Positions 46,030 through 58,555 are shown, counted from the stretch's first letter. The stretch: DNA of 64,000 bases from Heterobilharzia americana (GCA_944470555.2 OX104127.1:155325776-155389775); one strand, 5' to 3'. Translations and numbers: made by a program. The notes: a model not told the origin generated them from the sequence alone.

Positions 46030-46220
46030 GAGCAGCCATTGGTTGAATACCTCAGTGGCAACATCTCTGGCTGCGGCAGTGGATGACATAATTTTAAATC
46101 TCAGACGGAATATCAAGTTTGTAGACGTCGCAGATACGCCTTGCTGACGAGTGCCAAAAAGCACGAAACCTATGTCTAGAGCTTCCTACCAATCGACTCC
46201 ATCCAACTAACACATTCACT
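46030..46220 (+). mobile_element. tRNA-headed SINE, family B
   Basis: Decayed tRNA-like head (ATACCTCAGTGGCAAC, A-box-like, near 46046; B-box region TTTTAAATCTCAG near 46091-46103), hammerhead body, and the 3' end ATCCAACTAACAC. The long 5' leader seen at 57270 is missing, so the copy is 5'-truncated. Its ribozyme core is the best preserved of the family B copies here. Confidence 0.7.
46138..46182 (+). ncRNA. Hammerhead ribozyme with intact core, family B SINE
   Basis: Core CTGACGA at 46144-46150 fits CUGANGA. Stem II is GTGC/GCAC (46151-46154, 46161-46164), four perfect pairs with a CAAAAA loop. GAAA is at 46165-46168. Stem III (ACC/TGT region) has one mismatch. The cleavage triplet GTC ends at 46176. 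Stem I pairs 46138-46143 with 46177-46182 with one mismatch and wobbles. All catalytic bases are present, so self-cleavage is possible if the element is transcribed. Confidence 0.7.
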
Positions 46221-49180
46221 TTGATTGTGACTTATGTTTTGTTCAGCATCAGATCGATCTTGGAAGAATGATGTTAGGTGTTTGATCCAAAGAAGTTGCA
46301 GTGCCTATTACACTTGTCAACTTCAAGTATAGATACGTGAAGGACCTTGAACTGACTGTCAGGTTTTTACCTTTATCCCAGATAACTCTCTTGTGCAGAA
46401 CCTCTTGTAATGCTAAAAAAATTTACTATCGGTAAGAGAATCAAAATACTTCAGTTAAGACTGAGCTTTGTTGTCTTCGAACCGTGACTTTAACTGAAAC
46501 TGTATAATGTTCAAAAGTTGTCATTTTTACAAAACCTAACGTTCAGCTTTTTCGAATCTCTCCAGAACACTGTAGACAATAATAAATTCAGTGTCCTCCC
46601 GGTTAGCACACTTTTTTATTAACTGTTACAGATATTTATAGACGAAGTGATGAAAGGTGCGTAACTAAGCTTGAAAAACTTATTAATGGGTTTTTACTGA
46701 AGAAAATGAAAGGAATATAATTTTCACCAACTGATGACAGAAAATATTCCTATTAATTAGGTTTCGAACAATCTTTGAATGATGGTAAAATAATCCTTAA
46801 CCCGTGTGACATCAGTAGTTTGGAGAAGGTTTACTGCTGGTAGCTAGTAGTCCACTTTCGAATAGAATTAGAAATATAATCCCAGAATTTCTCCATCATC
46901 CATCCTTTTCAATATTAAAATACGCAGGAAAAGTTTTTGCAATCGTTGACACTGCCATAGTGAAATCTGTGAACAAAAAGGATCAAATGAATGCATCTGT
47001 TGGCCACGTTGTATGAATCGGCAAATCGGGAGAAAGCATTCTTACCTTCATCGAAAACTGTGTGTCTAAACCATATTGGTTAATGGGACTAAGACATTAA
47101 AATGGAAAATAAGGATCGATAGTTAAGTTTTAAGTAAATTGTGTAATTTACGCCACTTTGATAGCAGTTAGCGGTTCTAACAGGAGATAAACCTCAGAGG
47201 AAGTATTGGTACAACTCTCAATAATATTCGTGGTCAGTGAAACTACATCATTGCTATCTCTTGTTTACATATAATTTTGAAATGTACACCGTGTATAATG
47301 ACACGATATTCTGTGCTAGAAAGCAAATCATTTTAGAAGTAGTATTCGACCAAAACACTGTTCGTGTATTGCGGCTGCAAGGTGTCATTGGTCGGTTAAA
47401 TCGTTTTGAGAGAGAGAGAGAGAATCATTGGAAACGTAGATTATCTGAAATCGGATAATCTGTGAATTGTCTAAGGATTCTTTTAGTGGTTCTTAAGAAA
47501 GTTTGTTAGTGCTTTGAATTCTGTCCAACCTTTTTCATCAATGGTGATTGCAAACGGCAGATTCGTGCTGAATTATTTCTCATTAGAATATCTTTCAGGT
47601 CATCAAACCGTTTTCGATAAATTTCCATATACGAATATCAGTTTTCATAGTTAAAACACTGAAACCCTACATTTATTAGGGTTTATAAAGATATTTTAAA
47701 TTCACTAGGTTTTCATCGACAAGGAAAGGAACACTCACTTTCTCATTGTTGCAGATATACTTTGCTGGTTTGTACCAGGTCAGGCAAGGCTTCCTAACGA
47801 TTTAGATTCAGCGACGAAGTTTAGCTTGAATTTATATTTCGATGTGCATAGGTGTGATACAAAAACATGCAAGGCTTTTGCTGATAAATATGAAAATTCG
47901 AAATAAAATTGCATTACAAATGAAGATCTTTGTAATTGCCTACAGCTGCCTACCCACTCCTAGTTTTTAAAACTTGTAAAAGTATTTATTTTTGGTTACA
48001 TTTCTCTCAGATAAAACTTTCAAAATGTAAAACTGTACTTTGATTTGGGTCAAAAGTTCAAAAAAAGATACAGAAAATATGGTAGAGGCACATAAAAAGT
48101 TGAAAATCATCATTTCCAGTAATCACATTAACTGTATAATAATCACATCTTGTTATTCTACAATTTTCAACCTGTTCAATGATTATGTAATGTACTTTTA
48201 CCGGCTAACTGTTTTCAAACTATTCAAACGACTAGAGATATTTTTTTTGCTTAACATTTAAAAGTGTGACAGTAGCTTATGTGTACTAAAATGTGCTTGT
48301 CCTATGAGTGTAAACAACTGATTGTTCGACTGCATTCCATTCCTCAATTCAGTTATAGGTTATTTAGAAAAATTGTGACTAGTTGATTCGTTGGCTTGAC
48401 AGGCAACTGACTTACCTGTAATGGTACATCCACTAACACACATACACATACACATATGCATAGAAATTTAAATCTAATCCAATGAAGAAATTATGTAGGA
48501 TAGAACAATAAACTACGAGTTTCATTACACATTTTTGGCATTGTATCGCATACCTTTATAAATCCCTGTTAGAATAGGTTGTATGCTAAACACTGGTACA
48601 ACACTAAACACATTCCAGATGTATACACACAAGTGAACAAGCGTACACAATAACCTTATCAGCTTGAAGATTGTTGAACGAATAAAGTCTGCGTAAAGTG
48701 CACCCAATGAGAAATTACTTGGCCCGTTGAATAAAGGGACTTTGTGCAATTTAGATTGTCATTTTTCCACATGCATAATTTATCAAAAGGGAATGTGTTT
48801 ATGTGTTATTTAATGAGTCACTATATACATATATAAAGTGAATAACATATTTAAAGGTTTGCTGCTGACCACTTAGTATCAGAAGTGATAGCATTCTCTA
48901 GTTTTCAATTAGTATGTTGGTCATTTCAAAAAATTTGTATGAATAAGCTGTAACAGATATCACACTTCCTCACACTCAGATATATTCGAATAGTTTAGTG
49001 ACTAGTAATTTTCTTTACACATCAGTTACAATTTTTGCGCTTCATTAATTGAATAAACCAACTAAACATTACCTACAATACATCTGTGTACCTGATCAAT
49101 TGAACAATCAAACTTAATACCTTTTTCATATCTTTTTCTGCATCCTCCTCTTCATCCGCATTATGTTGGGTTACGTGACA
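46221..49180. other. AT-rich stretch without recognised genes
   Basis: Contains a short GA run (47409-47422). Short open frames at 47237, 48040 and 48749 (-) show no recognisable domain. The final ~60 bases are pyrimidine-rich and lead into the exon candidate at 49188. Confidence 0.35.
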
Positions 49181-49187
49181 ATTGAAG

Positions 49188-49327
49188 TAGAGGGAGGCGA
49201 TATGGAAGGTGCTGCACGTCATGCTCAAAGGCTAGCTGGAAATTTTCTTGAAGATATGGAAGCAATACAAAAAGCTTCCCGGGCAAGAGATAGGCGAGCG
49301 ATGAGTCACTTTGAAACTAATTCTACT
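49188..49327 (+). CDS. Probable internal exon, product unknown
   Basis: A pyrimidine tract (about 49121-49160) is followed by the first AG at 49186-49187 (or 49189-49190). The frame then runs open to ACT|GTAAGT, a textbook donor (GT at 49328-49329). The ~46 encoded residues are charged and helix-prone, including GGDMEGAARHAQRLAGNFLE and SRARDRRAMSHFETNST. GC content and codon use are clearly higher than in the flanks. Reading past the donor meets a stop within about ten codons, as expected for an intron. A possible ATG at 49163 lies before the AG. I do not recognise the protein. The flanking kilobases would be introns. Confidence 0.55.
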
Positions 49328-49886
49328 GTAAGTTTTGGTAAAATTTTATTCAGCTAGTAATTTTTTAAGAATAATTATCAGTGTTAGCTACTGAGTAAAA
49401 CTCAACTTTTGTTAAATTTAACTTTAAATATTTTACTGATGATATAAAGTCTTTACAGTACAACGATGTTTGCGGTTAGACTATTATATGTCAACAGCAG
49501 GACATGAGGTTTCACCATTCCAGCAAAAAGATGCTGAAAATGTCATTAAATAATCAGTGACCGAATTATTTTACTGCTGAACCTTTAATGGTACTTTTAT
49601 TTTCAACACTTACACTAATGGAGTCTGTATGATATACCAAGTATGCAGAAGATGATATCTCACTTTGTTAGTCTATTTACCAGGTGAATTCTAATGCTCT
49701 CGGTATTGATAGGAAATAATGGCTAGCAAACCAGATAAACAGCATGGTTTCTAAAATAGTCCTGCATTGTAAGAATACTAACATTGCTCAGTGATGGGCA
49801 GTAGAATCTGTGGTGTATTATTAGTTTACATTATAAGTTAATATGAGTTAGTAACCGAGGATATTAAACCAGGATCGGAAAAGGAA
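49328..49886. other. Likely intron sequence after the exon candidate
   Basis: AT-rich, starting with a consensus donor. No further exon or repeat was recognised before the RTE-derived unit. Confidence 0.3.
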
Positions 49887-50540
49887 GACAGGCTTTCATT
49901 AATCCGAAATCACTGTGCAGCTCTACTGCACTCACAATGAAGCGTCAACAACATCCAGATTTTCAACACCAATTCACTCAAGTCACTGCTCCCATATACT
50001 TCACAAACATGGCGTGTCACCAAAAGCATTTCCAACAAACTACAGACATGCATCATCAACACCTGCCACCTTCACTCACTCAATACTGAAGATCATATCA
50101 GATGATCAGAATTATGAGAATAAGCAACAAGGAACTCTGGATAGCTAGCTAGCTGGCTGGCTGGCTGGCTGGCTGACTGACTGGCTGGTAACCAACCAAC
50201 CATCAACCCATCACACAACAAGTATGCAGAGGAAGAAATTAGAGATGGATTGAATTAGGCATACACTGAGAAGGTCGACTCGGGACATCACGCACTACGC
50301 CAGGACAGGACAGGACAGGACAGGCCAATCACTCGAGTGGAATCCAAATGCGATATGATGCGTTGGTTGTCCGAGGTGAGGGTGAGGTGGAGGAGATTAT
50401 GTGAGGAAGAAACGGAAGATTGTGGGCAGTTGTGTATCGAGGTTGTAAATACTGGAGAGAAGAGAGTGTAGTGGAGGCGTGCTACTGAAGCCCTATGTTC
50501 CACTAAGAACCCAAAGGAAAAATAATAAATAATAATAATG
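49887..50540 (+). mobile_element. RTE-derived non-autonomous element, copy 1
   Basis: From GACAGGCTTTCATTAAT at 49887 to a TAAT tail near 50540. It is almost identical to 55814-56420. It includes a 77-codon frame (49915-50148) seen in both copies, (GCTG)n near 50145-50190, (ACAGG)n near 50303-50328, and a C-terminal tail (RWRRLCEEETEDCG and RRATEALCSTKNPKEK). The tail ties it to the RTE-type family at 27740-27906. The RT and endonuclease parts are absent. The 77-codon frame has no recognised domain and may be by-product sequence. Confidence 0.7.
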
Positions 50541-52230
50541 AGTTAGTAACATTTTAACGGAAATTGATTCATATAGGTGTTCTTCTTTCTAACAAGGATT
50601 AATGTAAGTCAACTTCAACCGAGAGCATATTACTCTCGGTAAGTGAATGAAATTTGAATTATTGCTATATTTGTGGCACTTTGGCGATGATTGTCTAGAC
50701 TCCACCAACAGTCTAAAAGAGAATGTACGCTTAAAAATCTTATTCACAAATATTTTGACTACGTAACAAATTATGAGTTAAAAAGTGATTAAGTTATTGT
50801 TTGTAGAGTTAATAACCTATTGAGTTAGGTTTCCTGTTGTTTATCAGGCAGATATATCAAAAATTTTGAAACGTTTTTAATGATTAGTATTCAGAAGAAT
50901 TAGATAGGTGGATATTTTTATACATGATAAACAGATAGGCGACAATGATTGCTTACATTCTTAGACACCCTAGGCATAAGTCCCAATCTGGTTGATGAGC
51001 AGTATGTCGTATGAAACAGTCAGCGATGAAAGTTTGATTAACACCTGGATTCATAAGGAAAAAAGCATTTTATTCAGTACCTGTCTTTTCACTGGAAAAA
51101 AGAATCCTCACTAAAGGTCTTATAATAACAAGCAATTTTATCTTGATTGAGAGATGGTTACATTGGATTCAGTGACCAATATTGTCTCACTTCACCTAGT
51201 CTTGTCTTCATATTACCTAAAGGACAATGGTCTGCTTGGTTTCAAAGGATTTACTTAAAACGTTTGCACGTAGCAGACTAAACTTAAGGTCAAGTTTACT
51301 TATAGTCAATTTTCCCATCTAGATTATGTCACTAATAACTCAAGCCATTCAATTAGTCTTATAAGACAAATGGAACATTTCAATGCTCATCATATCTTCC
51401 CAGTACCTGGTGATCGGCTTTTGGAAACCTCTAAATTTTCTCATCCGATTTTGCATACTTCATGATGGTATTTTCTTCAGGCAAATATTTCGAAAAGAGG
51501 AATTAAACTAGTCCACCATAGGGAAGATAGGTGAAATGCAATCTGTATTCACAAGGAAATAATGTATATGAAGTAGTCACCAAAAAAATGAAGTCCTGTA
51601 TGAGGATATAACACCCTAAAGAGCAGGGATGAGAAGCAGTAAATTGAAGAAAACTTCTGAAGACACTCGTTCCGTGTGATGAGTTAACTACTGCAGGCCG
51701 GAATCAATTAAAACCCTAGGCTATTTTAGCGATGATCAATCATTCATAGTATAAGTGGGAGTATGATTCATTTAAGAATAAAAATTAATCATTCCTTGGG
51801 CAATCAATTGATTTTTCGTCTCAGTTATCTGTAATCCCATTACACAGAGTTTGTAAAAGATTAGTGACGATGATTTTCAACGAATTGTACTCATAGATTA
51901 TTCAGTAAAATCAGGCTAATTTTTCACCTTAATCAATATTTCGAAAAAGACCTGAAAAACAAAGTGCTATTTTTTCCTAATAGGATGATCTCTAAATTGA
52001 AATGATGCCGAAGAAGTGAGATTCTCAACAAGAAAAATGAATTGGAAATTCTCATTCTTATAGATTATATAGAGAGCGAGTTTTTAGATGTTTCTGATCC
52101 CGTCTACTTTTGTTAATTTAGTATACATACAATGATTGTCAGTGTTCTTACTATCTAAGTGCAAGTGGACGTTAAGTAATCACTTGCAAACTATTTGATG
52201 TCAAGTTAATGTATGTACACCTAAAGCAAA
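50541..52230. other. Unrecognised AT-rich stretch
   Basis: No gene, RNA or shared repeat was recognised. Confidence 0.35.
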
Positions 52231-52233
52231 CGG

Positions 52234-52250
52234 TATATATATATATATAT
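52234..52250. repeat. Short (TA)n tract
   Basis: TA tract of about 17 bases. Confidence 0.85.
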
Positions 52251-55005
52251 GTACTGTCTATAATCCAGTTTTAGGACTATCGTTCTAAAAGTGTAAGCGT
52301 AGAAAAGTAAAATTCAATACAATCTTAAAGAAGTCTGACAACAATTTAGTTTTAGATAACAAAACTATCATAAGTGACAGGTGTACACTTTCATCTAACC
52401 TTAATGGTAGATTTCCTAGCTAATTATAATAAACTTTTGCAAAAATTTCATGTAGAATAACCAACTTCCATTAAGCTATGCTGCCTTTCATACTAGATTA
52501 TTGATTATTTTCTAATAAGAATGTTGATTAAAAAAAATAAAGCTCCAGTAGAACAATTTTATCAGATAACTAAGCATATAGTGCTGAAAATTACACTCAA
52601 TTTATATTTTGTGTAAACGATTTCTACACTAACTTTACTACCAATCACAGGAGATTTCATGTTCCTTCTAAAAATGAATTTCTGTATGGATAAATTTTCT
52701 TGAATTATATTTTGCATTTTTCTGTGTATATATTACTTAAATTTTGGCTGACAGTTTATCTATAGATATGTACCTATTTTAAAATTTGTGAAGATCTAAA
52801 AAAAATAATTCATTACGATAAAAAAAGGGATTAGAATAGAAAAGTTGAATGAAGCAGTGTATAATGATATGAAAAGGTGATTGGCACAAATACTTCAACA
52901 ATGATATTTTTTGTGAAATTGTAGTCCACTGACTACAGTGATAATTGTGGAAAGAAGATATGTCGTCTTATCAAATGTAAAACAAGCAGCGTCTTTAACC
53001 TTCTTGGTAAGAGACTTACAGCGTAATAGATTCTCATCAGACTCCATCATGTAATCGTTAAAGGGTAGTATGCGATATAATAGGATTTACTGTCGTGATT
53101 AAGATTTCGTTGTCTACCCTTTTACTGGTTAACACTTAGCTCTGCGCCTAAAGCATCATGTACAAAGCTATCTATTATCTTATATCATCGGAACATATGA
53201 CAAAAATAGTCCTAATGCTTAGCGGTGGAATGCAATATTTATGTTACAAACCATTTCAGAAGATGCTATGCTATATGCTTGACATCTTGTAGAGAAAAAA
53301 GAAGTGGATGAAAGCAGGTATAAAGTTTTTATTTCAAACTTCACTCACTTGCTATCCAGATAAGGCATGGAAATATTCACTGAGTTAGTAGAACTATGTG
53401 ATTCCCAATGTTTACGAAATGTCAGTTCACTATTTCATCCCCTTATGGCTTAAATACAGTGAATTAGTACAGGTGAAGTTGTCTTTATTGATATTTCAGT
53501 GGTGTTTGAGGTAGTTAGTAATCCAGCCTCTGGAATGTACTGTGGCAACAGTGAGCAAAACCCTATTGAATGTCAACCCCCATGAGATTATAAATCAAAG
53601 ATATTACTACCGCGTGAATTAGCTGAAACTGACCGAAAATCAAAGTCATTGTATCATTCTAACCAGAAATCTTTTAAAAGACGTGCGAAATGAGGCATTA
53701 CGTTATAGCATATTATATATTCTGACAAAATGTAATGGACAGTCACCTCTTCAATGACTAAGGTTTTCTAGTAAGTCTTCATAGTGCAATATACATTCAT
53801 CAGTGAAAGCAAACAATGTCTCCAGCATTTCACAAAGAGAATAACGGTAGAGAAACAAAAAATTACAAATATCTGAAAGTCTTGATTTTGTTCTTTTGTT
53901 ATTTTGAAAGGCATATTGATTAACATTCGGTTCAGGTGTACAGAAACTTTACACATTTTTGTTTATTGAAAAGATGTTAAATACCTTCTTCTATGTTAAC
54001 GTTTAATAGTTTACTGACGTGAAATTTATTAGAATGGGATAAGATAAACTTCACGAGCATTTCTTTTGATTTTAAATGTACACTCAAACATATTATAATT
54101 GTTTCAGTCACTAGAGTGTAAATCCTTCATAGCTATTTACTGTCACAGTGGTTTAAAATAGAGGTTTTAGTTCTAAATTTTGCTTTATAAAAGTAAACCA
54201 CTTAAATATTCTATTCGAATAAAGATTAAAGTTGGCAGTTAGTTTTCTATCCACTAGTATTTATAAAGCATGAAAAGACAAGTTTATGCTTTGTAAATTG
54301 AGAAAAAGATACGATATTAAGCGTAGATGAGTATCAGTGACTTGGTCCTGATGCTTGTAACTGTGCTGACAGTCAAAATAGAAATCCTTAGAAAATGAAC
54401 TTATTTATTTCTTAACTTGAGTTTATTGTTAACTGTGAACACATTTTTATTTTCAAAAGTCATCGATATCGACAGTTTGTTCAAGAAATCTGATTCATCC
54501 AGTACATTTAAGCTTAACTGAATGGATATGTTTAGCAAAAGTATGATTATTATAACACTATTAGCAATAGTTTTTTTCATTGGCTTCAGCTAAGTGTTTG
54601 AAACAAATTTTAATGAAACACTTCTGCTATTTATTGATTTGATATATTAGCACTTGTAAAGAGATAACTATATTTCTTCAATGAGTAGGCAATAATTGAA
54701 ATTAGCTTATGCTATAAGGTGATGTAATACCTTTATGTCTAGGAAAGTAGAGGAGATTTGTAGCTCAGGATGAGTATAATAATTGTTTCATGTTCTTCAA
54801 GCAACTCAGTTCCTAGAGAAAATAGACAACATCAAAAGATACAACAATGTTGTTGATTGAACTAATTAACCTATGTCTCATGACATATTTTCAGTTACAC
54901 GGGAACATCCACGAATAAGTTAAAGAAACTTCCATTGACTAACTAATATCGGAACTGATTTCTGAAACAATGTTGCAGAGGTTAGCATCAACAGTGATCT
55001 CAATA
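52251..55005. other. AT-rich stretch without recognised genes
   Basis: No coding frame with features, RNA gene or shared repeat was recognised. Confidence 0.35.
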
Positions 55006-55009
55006 ATGA

Positions 55010-55213
55010 AGCCAAACATTTGCATTTATTGCGTCAGAGATACTTTTTAAACCAAGTGAACCGAAGAACACCTTCAATCTCACCGACCAAACTTTTGAAG
55101 CTATTCAGGTCAAAAAGAAAGAGGAAAATAGTATAATCCCCTTCCCAAATGTAATTATCAGAAGAACACATAATCTTACCATTAGTTTCCTGGATAAATA
55201 TACGAATCCTTGA
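55010..55213 (+). other. Open frame with faint Penelope-like RT resemblance
   Basis: About 66 codons without a stop, with no ATG. Segments read KPSEPKNTFNLTDQTFEAI, then EENSIIPFPNVIIRRTHN. The latter resembles the LPFLDVxIxRT segment that follows the catalytic box in PLE RTs, but the rest does not align by eye. It could be a PLE scrap or chance. Confidence 0.25.
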
Positions 55214-55464
55214 GAAGGTCGACTAACACAACGGTTAGCCGTTAACCAGGGGCAAACTGCTTTTGGAAGAAGAGTTCAAAGAAACTTTTTAGACCAAGCT
55301 GTGCCTTGTAAAGAGATTGGAAACTAAATGGAGCCCCTACCGGTAATGTGGAAAAGTAATCAGTTCACACGCTAAATAGACGTAGAACCAGGACATATGC
55401 AAAAACTTATTATCGATGTGTTTATTGCTAGACTCGAAGTTTTCCAGTTCTATATTATATATTA

Positions 55465-55813
55465 AATACGATTGTGCATTGTGTGAGAAACAGTGGGCTG
55501 ACCACTTGAAAAGACTCTTGAGTCGATCACCACCACCTGCAACTCATCCAGAGATACCACCAACAACAGCAGAACTACCAGTGAACACAGGCCCTCCGAC
55601 AAAAGCTGAAGTCCTGAGTGCTAAAAAGTTGTTCAAACTCGGCAAAGCAGCAGGACCAAATGGAATTCCTTCAGAAGCACTGAAAACAGACGCAGAGACA
55701 ATAGCTGACATGCTCATTCCACTACTTCAGAAAGTTTCGAAGCAAGGGAAGGTATTTGCAAGTCGAAAGAAGGGTTAGCTTGTCAAACTCCCAAGGAAGG
55801 GAGACCTAAGTGA
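55465..55813 (+). pseudogene. RTE-type reverse transcriptase fragment
   Basis: The frame reads EKQWADHLKRLL, a proline-rich linker, then PPTKAEVLSAKKLFKLGKAA followed by GPNGIPSEALKTD, MLIPLLQKV, and after a stop near 55779 LVKLPRKGDLS. The GKAAGPDGIPxEALK and KLPKKGDLS blocks are characteristic of the start of the RT domain in RTE-type elements (SR2-like in schistosomes). The frame is stopped before KLPRKGDLS, and the rest of the RT is missing: the sequence jumps at 55814 to the 3' unit shared with 49887-50540. It is a truncated, internally deleted copy. Confidence 0.8.
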
Positions 55814-56420
55814 GACAGGCTTTCATTAATCTGAAATCACTGTGCAGCTCTACTGCACTCACAATGAAGCGTCAACAACATCCAGATTTTCAACACCAAT
55901 TCACTCAAGTCACTGCTCCCATATACTTCACAAACATGGCGTGTCACCAAAAGCATTTCCAACAAACTACAGACATGCATCATCAACACCTGCCACCTTC
56001 ACTCACTCAATACTGAAGATCATATCAGATGATCAGAATTATGAGAATAAGCAACAAGGAACTCTGGCTAGCTAGCTGGCTGACTGGCTGGCTGGTAACC
56101 AACCAACCATCAACCCATCACACAACAAATATGCAGAGGAAGAAATTGGAGATGGATTGAATTTGGCATACACTGAGAAGGTCGACTCGGGACATCACGC
56201 ACCAGGCCAATCACTCGAGTGGAATCCAAAGGTGATATGACGCGTTGGTCGTCCGAGGTGAGGGTGAGGTGGAGGAGATCATGTGAGGAAGAAATGAAAG
56301 ATTGTGGGCAGTTGTGTATCGAGGTTGTAAATATTGGAGGGAAGAGAGTGTAATGGAGGCGTGCTACTGAAGCCCTATGTTCCACTAGGAACCCAAGGGA
56401 AAAATGGTAATGATAATGAT
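55814..56420 (+). mobile_element. RTE-derived 3' unit, copy 2 (joined to an RT fragment)
   Basis: Near-identical to 49887-50540 from its first base, with the same 77-codon frame (55842-56075), a shorter GCTG array and no ACAGG array. It ends in RRATEALCSTRNPRGK-type coding and a TGATAATGAT tail. Here it follows directly after the KGDLS motif of an RTE RT, which suggests the unit arose by deletion of the rest of the RT from an RTE element. Confidence 0.75.
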
Positions 56421-57165
56421 TGTTTGAGAATCCAGATCTAGAATCAAAGATTTTTTCACTTTGGAAGTTTTCACAGTTTTTGAAGTCGTATCGTTTCAAT
56501 TCAAAAATTACAGTCCAAATCACTGCTTCTGTTCATCAGTTTTAAATCAGTAAACAAATCCTTCTAACAAGTTAAATAAGTCAGTGATAGTCTTCAATAT
56601 GTAATTAACTTTATTGTCCAGTTATTAGTATCCTTTTCAGTTTGATTGTTTCTCTATCAGTTAGAAAGAGGAATATCCTCAGCGAGTATTTTGATGAAGT
56701 TTCTGTATTCATTTAACCAAAATAAATTTTGATAGTCCTTTAGGTTATGTGGCCCAATTTAGAGACATTTCTTATAAGAGGTTATATTCATGCAATTCTT
56801 ATGTGCTGTGTACCATTATTTAGATAGTAGTTTTAATAAGTCAGTGGAAAGTCATTTCCCCAGGTAAACAAAATGATGTTTGAATACAATTAATAATATT
56901 GAAAACACTTCTGCTACCTAATTTGTGCAGTTGTAACATTAAAGTAAATAACTGTTGCTACTTATAACTACAGTTGTTTATCTATTTACGTCTTCCACTT
57001 TCATAATGATCAAATCACAACTTCTGCATTTAAATTCATAAATATTCAGTAAAACGAGGTTCTATCCACCGGTTGATCCCGAAGAGCAACCAGTCTCATG
57101 TCATTTAATCCTGAGGGTTGGCCGAATTCTATCGATCATATTTTCAATATGGCCACCAAGCTAGG
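56421..57165. other. Unrecognised spacer
   Basis: No gene or repeat was recognised apart from the edge of the following SINE pair. Confidence 0.35.
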
Positions 57166-57167
57166 CG

Positions 57168-57275
57168 CCTCACCAACGCGGAGCACTTTGATGGATGTTA
57201 GTTGGCTGGAAGCAATCGACAGGAAGCTCCGGACCTAGGTGTCGTGTTTGTTGGCAATTAGTGCTCACATTGTTA
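57168..57275 (-). mobile_element. Family B SINE 3' half, minus strand
   Basis: The minus strand reads GAGCACTAATTGCCAACAAA, then CACGACACCTAGGTCCGGAGC and a CCAGCCAACTAACATCC end. This is the hammerhead 3' half (stem III ACC-TA-GGT, GTC triplet) and tail of family B. The GAAA strand reads GACA, so it is inactive. It faces the plus-strand copy that begins next to it. Confidence 0.6.
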
Positions 57276-57570
57276 AAGGATCGATAGACTTCGGTCAGCA
57301 CTCAGAACTAAATAACATGTGATTAATTCCTCCCCAATAATCAATCACTGAATGTAATCCAGTCCTACAGGAGTTCAGCCGGGACAAGAATAGCTCAGTG
57401 GTAACGTCACCGACTGTAACACACGCTGACGCGGGTTCGAATATCAAAGGAACTATCAGTTCCTCTAAGGTTTCAGATACACTTTGCTCTAGGTTCCCAA
57501 CAAGCAAAAATAGGTTCAGGGCTTCCTGTGGTTTCCCCTATCTAACTAGAACGGTAACCCATTGTAATAA
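57275..57570 (+). mobile_element. tRNA-headed SINE, family B, with full leader
   Basis: The leader (GGATCGATAGACTTCGGTCA onward) matches the leader of the copy at 1944. The A box AATAGCTCAGTGGTAAC is near 57388-57404 and the B box GGGTTCGAATATC near 57433-57445. The hammerhead body is badly decayed (TTTGCTCTAGGTTCCCAAC, no GAAA). The 3' end is at about 57550. With the minus-strand half at 57168-57275 it forms a head-to-head arrangement. Confidence 0.65.
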
Positions 57571-58555
57571 AACAATCTTGTCCGACTGAATAATAATATT
57601 TTGTTGACTTATATTACTGAGTGCTAACACTTCATGGGGGTAATGTGATTGTCTTAATGCATTCGTCTCTTAAGGTGAATTTTAATGACCTTCGAAAATA
57701 TACTAATAAGCCATTTAGGTATTGTTGTGCAGTTAATAAAATGCAACTCCATATTATGTACGACAAGTCGAACCCACAACATTTTAGGATAGGTTCTTAA
57801 AGTGGATAACCATTCAGATATAAAGTGAAGGTTTAAAAAAAAGCCGAACTTTCGACTCAACACAGGCTATAGTATTGTTCCAAACCATCAAGAAAAAGCG
57901 ATGAATGTGAAAGAAATTCACTGAAACACGATGCATGGGGCAGAAATTATTATTTTTTCATTCCAGTGTAAAAAAAATACACATGACTGTTGTTGAATGT
58001 GGATGTCTAAAGCAATAAAGTCAGTAGTTTTACGCGTTTGCATCCATTTACAAATTCCTTTCTAAATAAGATTTGAGGTGAATAAAGCGAAATCACTAAA
58101 AACAATAAATGTAACCGATTGACGTAGTTTAGTGCAAGCAACATCAAGTTCCTTACAAAGTATCTTAAGTTAGCCATTATAGGTACGAATTTCACACCTT
58201 TGTTCAGCTTTGCTCTTGTCAGAAATGTGTTTGATCTGGGTGAGAAGTATCACTAGTGTATATATATCCCAGTATTAGAAACCTGTCTTCTGTATTCATT
58301 CCGCTGAATTATAGCATTTTTCGGTTCAGATTACTTCAAGCGTAGACAGCAAATATTTTTTTAGATCAACTGTTATTTCAGTAGATATTCATTTGCATAA
58401 TCGAGCATCTACAAAGACCGATGCTCAAACTGTTTAACAGTTAAAGTGTGGGCATGAACAAAAGTTGATTATTCTAGAAGCAGACATATTTTACCATTTG
58501 TTGATATACTTGTAATTATCCATTTTTACACTGAATTGAATTATTCGATCTCTGT
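57571..58555. other. Unrecognised spacer
   Basis: Contains a short TATATA run near 58259. No gene or repeat was recognised. From about 58500 onward it resembles the flank left of the 1165 palindrome. Confidence 0.35.

Noticed and set aside
49915..50148. 77-codon frame as a host gene duplicated at 55842-56075
   Set aside because: Both copies lie inside the same RTE-derived unit, so the duplication is that of the element.
57295..57589. Open frames on both strands around 57.3-57.6 kb
   Set aside because: They are translations of the family B SINE.
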